Assembly: GCA_037367355.1 (NCBI GenBank)
Contig: CM074705.1
Location: 992,001-1,056,000, forward strand
Length of the DNA: 64,000 nucleotides
Direction of reading: 5' to 3'
DNA from: Neoscytalidium dimidiatum
Lineage: Eukaryota > Ascomycota > Dothideomycetes > Botryosphaeriales > Botryosphaeriaceae
Position numbers and translations under genes: made by a program. The notes under the pieces are model-generated. The model made no database searches. It was not told the origin of the DNA and saw only the letters and a program-made list of their open reading frames with translations. Shown here in pieces: positions 10,690-20,937 of the stretch; positions within the stretch are counted from its first letter, which is position 1, and each line of letters opens with the position of its first letter.

Positions 10690-12264
10690 GCAAAGCCGTA
10701 GTGGCAAGTCTCCTGCAGAATCGGTTCTTTTCCAGGGCTGTCCGGGTAGATGAGCAGCGGCACTTAGCTGCAGAGACAAGGGCTTAGTTCGGAAGCATGG
10801 AAGATGCCATTCTATGTACCCCAGGGACACGGCCTGGACACACCGCCCTCTCTGCACAGCCGGAGCCGGCCACGACAGACAAGCCGCTGGGAATTCAGGG
10901 TCTCGGATCTTTGGCTAACATTTCCACGGCAGGTGGACACGGAATACCAGGGCGCTGAGGCCATCTGAGCACCGACTCACCTCTGGCAACGGCAGTCTCT
11001 CTGCGGCGCAGAATACTCGGCCTGCCTTTCCCTGTTTCGGCCCACACGCCTGCTTCCCCTGTTGCTTGTTTGTGTGTTTTTTTTTTTTTTTTTCCTTTGC
11101 ACTCAGGCTAGCAATGTTCTGCTGTGCTTCATACGCGCACAATTTCAGGGCAGGAAAGAAGCGGCACGGGCGTTGACGCGTCCAATGGTGAGGGTGTGGC
11201 ACACGCAGGCCAGGCATCGCGTAGATACAGCTGCTCGGGGACCATAGGAGATCCGCTTCCGCTCCGCAGTGCGACTGCGACTTTATGAAAGCCCAAAACG
11301 GGTCGAAAATGTTCGTTTTCTTGTCACTCACACCTTCCAGGGCCAGTAATTCCTTCAGCAGATCCGCACGCGAGCGAGCACGCACAAATCCTTGTTCGTG
11401 CCTCTTCATTGGTGGGTCGAGTTCGATGACGGGCAGCGTCCGCATTGTTGTGATCTGCAGCACAGCACACTGGGGTCCGGGGGTCTCGGCCTCATTGTCA
11501 GCGAACGACAGGTCGCCTCCAATCTACTGCGGAGCAGTAATTGTGGGGAAGACGACTATATCCCACACACAACTGTCTTACGGCATCGGTGGCCCCGGGC
11601 CGCAAATTATACCTCGGCGGCATCGGACTCAATTATAATAGCATTCGCGGCGAACCCCCGCCGTTGGCCCATATTCACCGGAGACCCCATCGGCCATTGG
11701 CTAACCCGACTGTGATTGTGACTGAGAGTGCGTATGTGTCCAGTGGGCGGAGACGGCACGCAACTTGAGGGCGCCCAGGCTCCTGTCCGATCTTGGGCTT
11801 CTTTGGCCACGAATTCGCCATGTCGCACGATATGATACTCAACGTGCCAGACACCACCATCTCAGCAGATCCTGGAACCCTTACCGTGACGACACTGATG
11901 TATTTCGCCAATGATATGGATATCGAAGGGCAATGATACGTTGAAGGCGCTTGGAGCGAGAGCTCATTGCCGCATCGAGTGGATACACAATTCTAGCACC
12001 GATATTCCAAGTGTACGGACTAGAATCTGCGCGCCCAACCCCTGTAAGTTTACAGTGCCTTCGGATCGAAGGTCCTGAGATGGAGGGGGAATATGAGAAA
12101 GCGGGATGGATATGATGTCGCACCCGCAAGCAGACGCAATGTAGTCAACCGAGCAAACACAGGTCGATGCAACAATTTGTATACGACATACTTCAAGAGT
12201 ACTGCTTCCCGGCTCCTATTCGATCTCCGACACAGCTAACTTGTTTCCTGTCAGGCCTTCAAAG
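10690..12264. other. Long intergenic region between the tyrosinase and receptor genes
   Basis: About 1.6 kb holding the divergent promoters of the tyrosinase (minus) and the rhodopsin-like receptor (plus). It contains a run of 17 T at 11077-11093. A minus-strand open frame at 10915-11463 has no recognisable domain and encodes the homopolymer as poly-Lys, so it is not called. No RNA gene seen. Confidence 0.55.
11077..11093. repeat. Poly(T) tract, 17 nt
   Basis: Uninterrupted homopolymer in the tyrosinase/receptor intergenic region. Such tracts disfavour nucleosomes in fungal promoters in general; no specific role is shown here. Confidence 0.9.
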
Positions 12265-13620
12265 ATGCAGGAGATCACGACACGCAATGGATCTAGGCAG
12301 CCCATGTTTCTGGCAGTATCAGGCTCACTCCTCCTTCTTTCTTTTACCACAGTAGTCCTCAGGTATGATGTTTGCTTATTCGGAGCTCATGAAATTGAAT
12401 TTTCATCTCCGTTGGGTTTACACGCAGCTGAGATCAATCGATCGCCTTTAGGATGTACTGTCGAGCTTACTACGTCCGATGCGTCGGCGTAGATGACTAT
12501 CTCATAGTCACAGCCTTTCTCGTTGTGCTCGGGATGAGCGTGGCAAATATCATCCACATCAGTTACGGAACGGGGTAACCGCCCTCACCGGGAATGACAC
12601 CAGTGCAAAGCTGACTGAAAAAAAAAAAGTAGACATCTTTCTGACCTTCCTCCGGAAATCCTCGTGCCGACACTGAAGCACTGGTATGCTTACCAGATGG
12701 TGTATCCGTTCACGCTCTTTTTCGCGAAGGCAAGCATACTTGCACTTTACCACAAGATATTCTCACAGAAGACCATGAGGATGTGGATCTGGGTCATTGC
12801 CACAATCGTCGCGATATACACGGCTGTGGTCGTATTTGTCAACGCTTTCGAGTGCCGACACAGGATATCCGACGCGTGGAGTCCGACTTTCCCCAGGGGC
12901 TGCAACAACCTTCCGAAGACTTATTTCTCCACAGCCGGGATCAGCATTGCAACAGACTTTGCAATCCTAGTGCTTCCAATCCCGGTACTGGCCAGGCTTA
13001 ACGTACCAAGAAACCGACGCTGTGAGTGTACGCCCCACGCCAGGGAGTCTTCCGTACTGATCGCTCAGGGGCTCTCATCGGCATTTTCCTCACCGGCAGT
13101 GTTGCAGTGGCGGCATCGATAGTTCGGCTCAACGCACTCTATATCTACACCGTTTCTAAGGACGTGCCATATGATGCCATCTATGTGAGTTCTGCTGCGG
13201 GCGATTGAGCGACTTTTCTGATCATGATGTCAGATCCTTCTTTGGTCACAGGTGGAGTGCAACATTGCAATCATAACGGCCTGCATTCCGCCATTACGGC
13301 CAATGTTCCACGACACGTTCAGAGGGAGTTCTTCGAGCCGATCAAGAAAAGATAGCGGGAACAGGTCTGCGGGCGCGGTCTTCCCTGGGGCCCCAAGATT
13401 CAGGCCCGAAGGACTTGTAGAGCTTGATGCGTACAGGGCATCGTACAGCGAGTGGCGACATGCTGTCAGCGGCGACGCTGACAATGAGAGCGAGGAGCAC
13501 ATCTTATCTGATGAACGGATGGGGATAAGGAAGACGATGTGTGCGGAACAGTTTCAAATCCGACGGATGAGTAATGACGAGGAAGCTTCTGCTGTAATCT
13601 CGAATCGGTTGGCGAGGTAG
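12265..13620 (+). CDS. Fungal rhodopsin-domain (PTH11-like) seven-TM membrane protein
   Basis: Five exons: 12265-12362, 12452-12574, 12630-13021, 13069-13184 and 13234-13620, giving 371 aa; introns are 89, 55, 47 and 49 nt. The family is a large fungal set of integral membrane proteins related to the putative receptor Pth11. Signature pieces: LRMYCRAYYVRCVGVDDYLI after TM1; GRHLSDLPPEILVPTLKHWY before TM3; FAKASILALYHKIF; a W-containing loop with FECRHRISDAW; AILVLPIPVLARL; and ILLWSQVECNIAIITACIPP as TM7. A cytosolic tail of about 110 residues is Ser/Arg- and acid-rich. The 47-nt fourth-exon intron is at the short limit. Ligand and signalling role are unknown. The ATG at 12265 gives a short extracellular N-terminus; a CFEM domain, present in some members, is absent. 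Confidence 0.9.
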
Positions 13621-14319
13621 GAGGATCGACGTACAGTACGGAGAAAGCTGACAGCAAGGGACCGCAGATGCTGCGAAGAGTAAGACGCCAAGTGCGGGGT
13701 ACACCAGAGTCTTTTCCTGACCACCATCATGCACGTTCGGTGACATAATGCCCAGCCTTACCGAACGAGGCACCGTCCGCATGATTGCTTTTGTCGGGTT
13801 GTGTGTTCGCCCTGTCCGCTGCGCCTTCGTTGTCCGGCACGGTGTCTGCCTGAAGCGGTGATTGACGAAGGATAGGCGACGTCGTGGTGTAACACGAGAA
13901 TTGGAAAGCGGGAGACTCTCCGATGTTGGGGCTGTGACGTCGCAGAGCCGCATTGCGTGCGTAAAGAGGGCAGTGCACTGTGGGGCTTGTGCCCTTCGAG
14001 AGCAGGTGTGTCGGTCGGTAGCTGTAGAGGATGTACTACTGTACATGTAAGAAATATGCTTGTATGCCTGAGTCAGCAGATCTACAGATCGTCCGCGGCC
14101 TACAAAGATTGCCCGTGTCCGCGCAGAACTAGTACGATGCCATGTAGAACAGCTTCGTTACATACTGTCTTGGCTTAGGCCGCCCGCCCCCCGCCTCGAC
14201 GTAGCGTCCAGCTTCCAACCACCAAAGCTCCGCCTCCTAAATGACTCAAAACTCCTGCACTCTGGTCGTTTCTGGCCACATGTGCCTTGCTGCACTCTCA
14301 TCCCACGTGCAATCACGCA
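13621..14319. other. Intergenic region between receptor and GNAT genes
   Basis: About 0.7 kb. Minus-strand open frames here (13504-14046) overlap the receptor 3' end and have no domain. Expected to hold the receptor 3' UTR and the acetyltransferase promoter. Confidence 0.55.
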
Positions 14320-15032
14320 ATGTCAGCACCGGCGGATCTCACCGAGGAGGTCAGGACCGATCGCCTTCGACTTCGCCGCTTGCGCCTCGACGATGTGGCG
14401 GATGTGCACCTGTTGCGGGAGAGACCGGAGATCATGAAGTACACGTATGCGATTTGCGTGCCTGCCCAGTCGCGTCCTCAAGGCTGACCAGGCGCATTAG
14501 TCCAACGGGCCCAGCTACTGATGTGTCGCAGACCGAGGACTGGATCCGCGGCTGCCTGAGCCGTTCCAACTGCTACAACTTCTCCATCGAGCTGCTGCCC
14601 ACCGGCCCGAGCCAGGAAAGGAACAGAGTCATCGGCGTGCTGGGTGCTGCCCGAGCTCCCGAAATTGGATACTTGCTACATACTGACTTCTGGGGCCAAG
14701 GTCTGGCCACCGAAGCTGTCAAAGCGTTTATGCCCTTATTCTGGACCAAGTACGAAGGCGTCCATGATTATGCAACGGCCGAGATCGATCCGGACCACAT
14801 TGCAAGCCGGAATGTCCTGCTGAAGTGCGGCTTTTCCTTGTGGGAAACCAAGGAGAAAAACTTCCAAAGCCCAACACTAGGCCTGAGAGATACTCAAGTC
14901 TACCGTGCGCCTCGTCCCATTGGCCCTCTCCCCGAAACGGCCACTTGGAGGCTTGAGAGGGGAACTGCGAGAGTCGAGGCCCGCGTCGGTGGTACGAGCC
15001 CTGTCGAAGCTTCAACCTACCACAGCAGGTAG
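14320..15032 (+). CDS. GNAT-family N-acetyltransferase (RimJ/RimL type)
   Basis: Two exons, 14320-14444 and 14501-15032, with a 56-nt intron (GTATGC...CATTAG), giving 218 aa. The start shows TDRLRLRRLRLDDVADVHLL, the typical strand-helix opening of RimJ/RimL-like enzymes. After the splice come QTEDWIRGC and the acetyl-CoA-binding motif A region GYLLHTDFWGQGLATEAVKA. Next is DPDHIASRNVLLKCGF, the conserved asparagine/N-V-L-x-K-x-GF segment. The family moves an acetyl group from acetyl-CoA to an amine, often an N-terminus or a small molecule. The substrate is not predictable. The last 50 residues, after the domain, look unconserved and may be a species-specific tail. Confidence 0.85.
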
Positions 15033-15096
15033 TCAGTTCGCTGAAGACTCGGTACGGGTGCCTAGAAAGGGATCCAGACTGGTTTGCCCCCCGGAA

Positions 15097-15111
15097 GGGG
15101 GGGGGGGGGGG
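15097..15111. repeat. Poly(G) tract, 15 nt
   Basis: Uninterrupted G run followed within 35 nt by A-rich runs; a likely slippage site and a possible assembly weak point. Confidence 0.85.
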
Positions 15112-16008
15112 AGGGATGGGGGAGGGCTTTCAAAAAAAAACAAAAAAACAACTATTAGCAAAGATCGGTGCCGAAGTTGTCGTGGCTAAGGATACGGCGA
15201 GCTTCGGCCATGGTTGTCCCATTCTATAAAAGGGAGTATACCTTTTCCTCAACATTGATTTTGTCATGCCAATATCTCTATTTCATTTCTTTCCCCCCTT
15301 TTCCTCGGTGATGGCTGCTAGCCAAGCACAAATATTGCTTATCTGGCTGTGCCCAATCGAAATAGACAAGAAACACACAGCGGAAGATCTTTGCCAATTC
15401 GCCATGGAAGGCAGGCGAGGTGCAGGCGGCAGCGGGGGGCGCTGCAATCCTGACGGGCGTGGCGTTCGCATGACCATCACAACCGACACCCTGCAGCTGA
15501 CGGCGGGAGCAGCGCGCAAATGGGGTTTCTCCTCGCCCGCATGTAGCCGCAGCCTTGAGCGCGCATCGCAGTCATTGGCGCCATTTTGCTCTGTGTGTCC
15601 CGGCAGCCGGGCAGAGGCCCGATTTAGCACACATTCAGCCGCATTCTCGCTTCCTCCCTCCACCCCAGTGCCTGCCTGCGTCCAAAGCCTCCGCCTCCGG
15701 GAAAATACGCAGGCTGTGTATGATATAAAGCCTCGACCCGGCTCCACACCGTGCCGTCCCGCCAGAGCCTGCCTTAGCTTTCCTTGCTCTCGTTGTTTGC
15801 TTGGCCGCCTCCGTGTCACTCGCCCCGTTTGGGCAGTAGCCTTTACGAACCAGCCTACCGGCGTCGCACAAGCACAAGACCACCGCCCAAAGCCTGCGCC
15901 CGTCTATGAATTCTTCTTCACCAAAGAGACATTTGACTCATCACACCCTCCAGAGCCTCCAGAGTTGCGTCACCAGGGCGGCCTCTGAGCCTCCCACATC
16001 GAGACCCA

Positions 16009-16014
16009 TATAAA
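16009..16014 (+). promoter_or_regulatory. TATA box of the patatin-like lipase gene
   Basis: A perfect TATAAA lies 47 nt before the ATG at 16061. If transcription starts about 25-30 nt downstream, the leader would be only about 20 nt. Confidence 0.45.
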
Positions 16015-16060
16015 TTGCCCACTCATTTCCCACCTTTGACCTCATCATCACCCAGCGAAC

Positions 16061-18178
16061 ATGCGCTCGCCACCCATGGAGGGATCGCAACGAAACCCAC
16101 ACGCTCCGCTGCGCCTGCTGTCTCTCGATGGAGGTGGCGTGCGCGGCCTCTCCAGCTTGATGGTTCTGGACGATCTCATGGAAAACATCGCTACTCAAGA
16201 GAAACGCCTGGGAAGACGTGACCTCCATGGCAGCAAACCACTCAAACCCTGCGACTACTTCGACCTGATCGGCGGTACCTCGACCGGTGGCATCATCGCC
16301 GTGCTCCTGGGAAGGCTGCGTCTCGACGTCAAGACCTGTATCCGCATTTACACAAAGCTCGCCGCCGACATCTTCAGGAAGGATCGCTCTGTCAGCTTCC
16401 TCGGCATAAACCTACCCACCAGTTCAACCCGCTTCTCCGGTGCCGTCCTTGAGGCTGCTATTAAGACTGCCCTCGTCGAGCTGGGCTACAAAGAGGACGA
16501 GCCCATGTGGGACGACTCGCTATTCGAAGAGATAATTGAGCCGCTAGATATCCAGGGTGAGAGCATATGGGCGGACCAGCCCTCGCCACCACGTCTCACC
16601 GATTCGCCCGAAGAGAGCTTACACCTTCCTAAAGAAATCGAGGAGCAACGGTCAGACCTCGTCGAACAGTCACGAACAACGCTATGGCAGAGCTACAGCA
16701 GCAAACTATCCAAAGATGCCGATGCCTCCTCAATAGTATCCAAGGACGGGATCACAAGAAGGAGTACTTTCCGCGTACACCCTAAGGGTTCTGTCCACAG
16801 ACGACCCAACCGGAAAGGATGCCGCACCTTTGTTGTCACAACGCTCAAGAACGCCCTTGGCCTGCCGCGCCTACTGTCGACCTACAACCCGAATGACAGA
16901 CAGACCAGAATTTGGGAAGCTCTCCGTGCTACGTCCGCAGCTCCTACCTTCTTCGAGGAGATGACATTCGGCACACCGCGCATGACCTATCTTGACGGCG
17001 GCGTCGGCTTCAACAATCCCTGTGCCGAAGTTGACTATGCTGCAAAGGAGATTTGGGAAGGCCGTCCTATCGGTGTAATCGTGTCCATAGGAACAGGCCT
17101 GCAAACCATCCCCTCCGTCAAGAAGGTGGCTAGTTGGCTCCCCTTCGGTCTTGGAACAGATATTGCGCTTGCGTCAGCGCTGGCATCTATGGCAACTGGC
17201 ACCGCGAGAGTCGACAAAGAGATGCAGCGCATGTACCACGGAACAGCAACCCGTTACGCCCGATTCGACGTCAACAGCGGTCTCGATGACGTGTCATTGG
17301 AGGAATGGATGAAAGAGGACGAGATGGCCGCGCTGACAGAGCAATATATGAGATCCGAGAGGATACATGCTCGCGAACTCTCGGACCTCATCGTCAAGCT
17401 GACGGCTCTCCCTCCGAAGTTCGAAATCGGAGCCCTCTCCTTCCGCGTTGGTGTCGACGGCCTCGGCCTTGAGGATCATTCCTTCGCCTCCGATGAGCTT
17501 GACTTCAAGACAGGATTCCCACTGGGCTACCACCCCCCTCTCAGTGAATTCCAGGCCCTCGGCGAGGGCCGTGAGACCAGTCCTTCTGGGCGCGCCGGGC
17601 TAGCAGTCAACGTACGAACCGGCCGCGCGCAAAAGATTCTACCGGTCGCCATGGATCTGGATGGCGATGGCAAAAGGGAGGAGACTGCGGTTCTGACCTG
17701 TAAGCGCGCGGAGAATGTGTGCTTACGGGTCTTACGAACGGGCATTCCACCAGGGAAGTACCGCGCCAAGTTCATTGTATGCTTCTTCGAGCTCAAGAGC
17801 GGAGAAGAAGGAGAGGGACCCAGCAATACCAGCGAGCAGCAGCATGGTGGCGAGATCCATCCGCCGACTGAACTCGTCTTCTCAGTAGGCAAGCCCTTTG
17901 ACCCCAAGACCTTCGGAAAGAGGTATGTCGACGTCAAGATCACTCCCGATATCGTGCCAGTGTTGCTGCATCCGGATGCAGTCCGTGTGAGGGTGGGGCG
18001 GACGAGGTATGCGCAGAAGAAGGGGAAGGGCTGGATCGAGATTGAGGGTGATGTGTTAGTGGACGTGGCACTCGAGGGTGCGTTAGGCTTGATGGTGACG
18101 AAGAAGTATGAAGAGGGTGTCGTAGTTGGAGGATGGAGCTTCGGTGGTGTGCGGCTGGAGCCGGTTTTCGATGAGTAA
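16061..18178 (+). CDS. Patatin-like phospholipase / acyl hydrolase
   Basis: A single 705-codon exon, unusual in this window. The N-terminal patatin domain has the oxyanion motif DGGGVRG (23-29), the nucleophile elbow GTSTG (72-76, Ser74) and the catalytic aspartate in LDGGVGFNNP (Asp312), so the Ser-Asp dyad is intact. Patatins cleave acyl chains from glycerolipids. A Ser/Arg-rich insert at about 165-255 sits between the elbow and the WEALRATSAAPTFFEE block. Residues from about 440 to 705 form a C-terminal region I do not recognise: beta-rich in look, with several short charged loops. There is no signal peptide or membrane anchor, so it is probably cytosolic or lipid-droplet associated. Related fungal proteins often carry extra domains linked to NLR-like immune systems, but no NB-ARC domain is present here. 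Confidence 0.92.
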   Translation: MRSPPMEGSQRNPHAPLRLLSLDGGGVRGLSSLMVLDDLMENIATQEKRLGRRDLHGSKPLKPCDYFDLIGGTSTGGIIAVLLGRLRLDVKTCIRIYTKLAADIFRKDRSVSFLGINLPTSSTRFSGAVLEAAIKTALVELGYKEDEPMWDDSLFEEIIEPLDIQGESIWADQPSPPRLTDSPEESLHLPKEIEEQRSDLVEQSRTTLWQSYSSKLSKDADASSIVSKDGITRRSTFRVHPKGSVHRRPNRKGCRTFVVTTLKNALGLPRLLSTYNPNDRQTRIWEALRATSAAPTFFEEMTFGTPRMTYLDGGVGFNNPCAEVDYAAKEIWEGRPIGVIVSIGTGLQTIPSVKKVASWLPFGLGTDIALASALASMATGTARVDKEMQRMYHGTATRYARFDVNSGLDDVSLEEWMKEDEMAALTEQYMRSERIHARELSDLIVKLTALPPKFEIGALSFRVGVDGLGLEDHSFASDELDFKTGFPLGYHPPLSEFQALGEGRETSPSGRAGLAVNVRTGRAQKILPVAMDLDGDGKREETAVLTCKRAENVCLRVLRTGIPPGKYRAKFIVCFFELKSGEEGEGPSNTSEQQHGGEIHPPTELVFSVGKPFDPKTFGKRYVDVKITPDIVPVLLHPDAVRVRVGRTRYAQKKGKGWIEIEGDVLVDVALEGALGLMVTKKYEEGVVVGGWSFGGVRLEPVFDE

Positions 18179-20207
18179 ACAGGAATCTCCCTTCACGTTT
18201 TCTCCCCTACTCTTTTTGTTCCATTTCCCATTGGCGTTTTTGCCATTTCGCTTTGCTTTACCTCCCCGTTGTATTGCAGTCGGGTGTACGAGAGGCCACG
18301 AGTTTTCATTTCCGGTTCTAATGTCACCATGGCTCGTATTTCTTCTCACATGCTAGTTTTTCTTCCCTTCGCTCTTGCTTTCTCTTTCCAATACACCGTT
18401 GCTCATTACAGTTTCTGCTTTTGCGGTCTGAGGGGAGTCCTCAATGGTTCATACCCGACCAGTCTTATCTGGTGAAGGATGTTGGGAGTAGGCATGGTAA
18501 AGTTGGCGTTTGGCGTCGAATGATATCCCTTATGAGTGGCTAGGTCTGTATGTGCTCATAATACATGTAAGGTAAGCTTGGCATCTTCAATTGAGCAGCA
18601 AGAACTATCTCAGTAATAAATCGGTTTGGTTTACCCGTGAAAAGGCTCTCGTGCAGGCACGCGATCTATGCTACTCAAGTCGTCAGCGAAACCGAGAACG
18701 GAGGCATTTTCCAAAATAATGTGCCGACGATAAATATCCATGAAAATCAGCGCTGAACAGAAGTTGGTCGAACCGTGGCTGTGTGAACCTATGCCTGCTA
18801 CTCGCCTCAAGCGATGTGCAATCACAGCATCCTCTCCAGCCCTACGAAGATAGCCTGTTACACTCGACATCTCTTGCTACTTGTGCACACAATTGCGTCA
18901 ACAGACTACTCCCGCCAAGCTTCACTAGTCGGCCCATATGCGGAGGTCGCAATTCTTAGCATGAACGACCAAGAGCTGCAGCCCTACGACAGTCCGGCCG
19001 TGAGGCCAGCCTATTGCGCCGAAACACACGTGTACAATATGCTTATAGTGACAGGCGCCCTAGATCGAAAACCGTTGTAATGCATGCCGTCCCATTACCA
19101 GGCTCTGAAGAGAAGAGAGCCGGGGAGGGGAAAGAAGGCCCCGCCCCGGGGGGGATGGTGAATGGTCAAAGCTCCCTAATTCGGCAACTTCTCCGGCGAC
19201 GACGGCGTGTTGCACCACGAGCCTGACTTGCCGGCGCCACCTTGATCCGGAAAAGAACCCAAAGAGAAAAGGGAAGAAGAGACTGCGAGCGCCGAGGAAA
19301 GTGGTGTCATCCCTTCGCCGTCTATTCCATGGTGGGACGCTCGGAAGTTCACGCTGACAGAGGGAAAGAACTACTCTCGTAAGGATTCCCGTACTTGGGA
19401 CTGGTTTGTGTGTGAGAGGATCATCAGGTCATTGGTAAAGGATGAAGGAGATTAGCTCTCGGAAAAACCGGCTGACCTGAAGCAACCGAGGGTCTTGGTA
19501 CATGGGTGGGACGCTCAATGGCTCTCTATTTCTTCGAACAGAGGCTATTCAAACCTCGGCCCACACCACCACAACAACTCCTACTCCTCGGCTGTCTCGA
19601 CCAGAGGAAAAGGGCGTTGAGCAAGAGAGTAATGGAAAGCCGCGACTACTATCACGCAAAATCGGAACGGGCAGGATCTACCAATGCTGTCCCCATTTCG
19701 GGAGATCTATGAAGCGAACAGTGCGTCAGAAAAGTCTAAAATTGATGAAGATGCATGTCGTACAGTCAGACAATGATGAGCACAAGGGATCAGAGATTTT
19801 AGCATTCGCATTAGGAGATGGTTATTAATATATACGCATATACACAAATACTGCTCGTTGCGCTAGCCTGTTCCTACTCGACCAGTTCAATGGAGAAAAG
19901 TGAACAGCGATTCCGCCTGCAGCCATAGCGGTAGTGAAGCAGTAACGAAAAATAAAGCTCCGGAGACTGCGAGCCTAGGAGAAAGGATCAAGTCTACATA
20001 CATGAAGCACAAATGCAGCCGGCGGCTTGATTATGAACCTGGGAAGCAGTGTATGCCGAGCCAGTGCAGTTCCTCTTCCAACTAACGAGTCAAATGCAAC
20101 CGTTCTCAGATGTTGCTTAGAGTTCGACTCAGTAACTCTATCGATATGCAGCAATGGAGATATGCTTGCCAGTTGTTGGAGAAAAATAATAAATAGCCAT
20201 AAGCAAA

Positions 20208-20230
20208 GAATGAATGAATGAATGAATGAA
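20208..20230. repeat. GAAT/TGAA tetranucleotide microsatellite
   Basis: Nearly six perfect copies of a 4-nt unit in noncoding DNA. Confidence 0.85.
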
Positions 20231-20723
20231 AGCCTTTCGTGCGGTAAGCTGCATTCTGTCAACTATTGGAATCAAAAACTAAGATTCCGATCCTGTAAAA
20301 GTGGATAAAAAAAAAGGGAAACGGTGCTAAGATAGAGCAAGCAAAAGGCACACAAAAGATAGACGAGAAGATTTGGGTATCCCCATGATAAAGCCATGTC
20401 ACATAAGGAGGAAAAAAAGGGGGGAAAAGGAGAAAGACAAACGACCGGGGATATCATTCGCACAAAGTTCTTGAACAGAAAAGCGTATCGACATCTTGGC
20501 TCTTCTCGGTCCTTCCTCTCTGAATCCCAATTTTTGTCCGACAAGCATTCTCTACGCCATCCGCGCTAACCAACACAAACTGTAAAGCCCAATCCATTTC
20601 CACCCCCTAAAGCACGAAAGTGGAGACCCCAAAACTTAAGATGCACCCCGCCATAATTGCAGACAGCAGAATCAAGATAGACGTTCTCTGAAGGAAGGGT
20701 ATGAAGGCCGGACGGAAAAGGGG

Positions 20724-20767
20724 GAGAGACCCAGAGAGACCCAGAGAGACAGAGAGAGAGAGAGAGA
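20724..20767. repeat. GA-rich microsatellite
   Basis: Two copies of CCAGAGAGAC followed by about 9 GA dinucleotides. Confidence 0.85.
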
Positions 20768-20937
20768 CAAAAAAAAGTGGTATATTGAGTAATACGGTAG
20801 GAAAGATCATAGAGCGTAAGAAAATGCAACGCTCATCCGGAATGGCATCTGCAACGAACCGCAGAGTGAGCATGCGTAGGTGATGGGGCAGTGTTCGGCG
20901 ACAGCATTGCTGATAAGACCATAATAGCCAACAGCAA

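Larger units (their letters stand above)
15033..16060. other. Intergenic region with low-complexity tracts upstream of the patatin gene
   Basis: About 1 kb. It contains a 15-nt G run (15097-15111), A-rich runs near 15131-15150, and a TATAAAAG box near 15224. The 240-codon open frame at 15266-15988 has no recognisable domain, is rich in Cys/Arg/Pro/Ser, and a 178-codon frame opposes it. I treat both as chance frames in the leader of the lipase gene. Confidence 0.5.
18179..20937. other. Gene-poor gap of 2.8 kb with microsatellites
   Basis: No convincing gene on either strand. Open frames at 19502-19828 and 20566-20873 lack any family signature and partly follow simple repeats. The gap includes a TGAA repeat (20208-20230), a GA-rich tract (20724-20767) and several A/T runs. 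It separates convergent genes, the patatin (plus) and the MIT protein (minus), so part must be 3' UTR. Confidence 0.5.

Noticed and set aside
15266..15988. 240-codon plus-strand frame upstream of the patatin gene, with a TATAAAAG box at 15224
   Set aside because: No recognisable domain, biased composition, and a 178-codon frame open on the opposite strand. The TATA-like box alone does not make a gene.
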